This document shows, one piece after another, positions 63,670 to 64,000 of a stretch of 64,000 nt of DNA (positions are counted from its first letter, which is position 1; every line of letters starts with the position of its first letter). Source of the DNA: Kitasatospora sp. NBC_00458. GTDB taxonomy: Bacteria > Actinomycetota > Actinomycetes > Streptomycetales > Streptomycetaceae. The notes under the pieces are model-generated. The model was not told the DNA's origin and did not search any database. It saw only the letters and a program-made list of their open reading frames with translations. Location: contig NZ_CP107904.1 in NCBI RefSeq assembly GCF_036013975.1, positions 2,232,001 to 2,296,000 of the forward strand, in the 5' to 3' direction. The position numbers were made by a program, and so were the translations under genes.

Positions 63670-64000
63670 TCGCCCGATGGCGACAACCGGCCAGAAGATT
63701 ACTGGAATGACCATCGCATAGAAGAAGACTGCATCAGCTGAACGTTCAAAAGATGGCAAGGCGGATCGATATTCACCGAACCAGCGTCATCACAGGAATG
63801 TTCCGGTGAATATCGATCACGCCCTTGCCAAACTCCCATCCTTCGGCCTCGCACGTTTGAATGGCCGAAAAAAATAGTGCTGGCCACCTGTTCGTGCACG
63901 CTAAGGTCATTTCCGCGGCGGCTCGGCCGATCGGGTGACCGTGACCGTTCCGGCCGAACCTCCGCTCGCTTCTTTTTGCCTGCATGACGCCGCCGGCACG
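63670..64000. other. AT-richer terminal segment without a clear gene
   Basis: This 331-base stretch is clearly less GC-rich than the rest, with short runs of A and T (for example seven A at 63870-63876). Open frames on the minus strand (63699-63899 and 63773-63985) lack recognisable domains. One has CEAEGWEFGKG, loosely like DUF4177 fragments. It may be the edge of an acquired region. Confidence 0.5.
63754..63830. repeat. Long imperfect hairpin in AT-richer segment
   Basis: Outer 8-base arms (63754-63761 with 63823-63830) and inner 15-base arms GATCGATATTCACCG (63764-63778) with CGGTGAATATCGATC (63804-63818) enclose a 25-base loop. The whole 77-base element is not like the short GC-rich terminators elsewhere in the window. 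Confidence 0.8.

Noticed and set aside
63699..63899. 66-residue minus-strand ORF
   Set aside because: It competes with the frame above, and its composition and motifs give no support.
63773..63985. 70-residue minus-strand ORF at the window end
   Set aside because: It overlaps the hairpin, lacks a ribosome-binding site and has no clear domain. It could be a gene fragment but is not supported enough to annotate.

Overview
The window is high-GC actinomycete DNA with strong G/C third-position bias, frequent GTG starts and short intergenic gaps. The gene content points to Streptomycetaceae (Streptomyces or Kitasatospora type): an RppA type III polyketide synthase with a CYP158-like P450, a chitinase with a DasR-like box, a Pr6Pr membrane protein, a DUF6191 protein and an actinobacterial-style short leader peptide. 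No rRNA, prophage, insertion sequence or CRISPR array was seen.

Layout. 0-4.4 kb: amide use (MarR regulator, AmiC-like sensor without signal peptide, APC permease, acetamidase/formamidase). 4.5-7.4 kb: small ORF behind a SoxR-like inverted repeat, MFS exporter, APH-like kinase. 7.7-9.0 kb: leader peptide and 2OG-Fe(II) oxygenase. 9.2-12.7 kb: two secreted proteins with different peptidoglycan-enzyme heads and nearly identical seven-bladed propeller tails. 13.2-20.0 kb: MerR regulator and a fatty-acid/acyl-CoA degradation block (FadB-type enzyme, thiolase, acyl-CoA dehydrogenase, CaiB-type transferase). 20.3-23.4 kb: membrane protein with a translationally coupled NarL-type two-component system. 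23.5-25.3 kb: sigma-like protein with small membrane proteins. 25.5-27 kb: Pr6Pr and a Fic/Doc-like toxin-antitoxin pair. 27.4-34.2 kb: S41 peptidase, two ABC-F proteins, trypsin-like protease. 34.3-39.3 kb: nitroreductase, acetyltransferase, aldo/keto reductase, SGNH hydrolase, GH18 chitinase. 39.5-45.3 kb: two tandem tRNA-like elements with a non-canonical anticodon loop, a zinc-ribbon SDR without the usual catalytic Tyr, DUF2283 and DUF6191 proteins, a second SDR, a restriction-endonuclase/TerD fusion, CutA. 45.5-50.5 kb: Eis-type acetyltransferase, VanZ, lipoprotein, SDR/TetR pair, membrane protein. 50.6-54.1 kb: P450, rppA and a coupled Nudix gene. 54.2-63.7 kb: SHOCT protein, Tex, kinase-like protein, NYN-RNase/zinc-ribbon/FHA protein, TPR protein, quinone oxidoreductase/ArsR pair and a tyrosine phosphatase. 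The last 330 bases are AT-richer and carry a large imperfect hairpin.

The most unusual items are the tandem tRNA-like elements with C at position 33, the TerD-endonuclease fusion, the NYN-FHA protein, and the paired propeller enzymes. All functional calls rest on motif reading and remembered family features; no database search was run.
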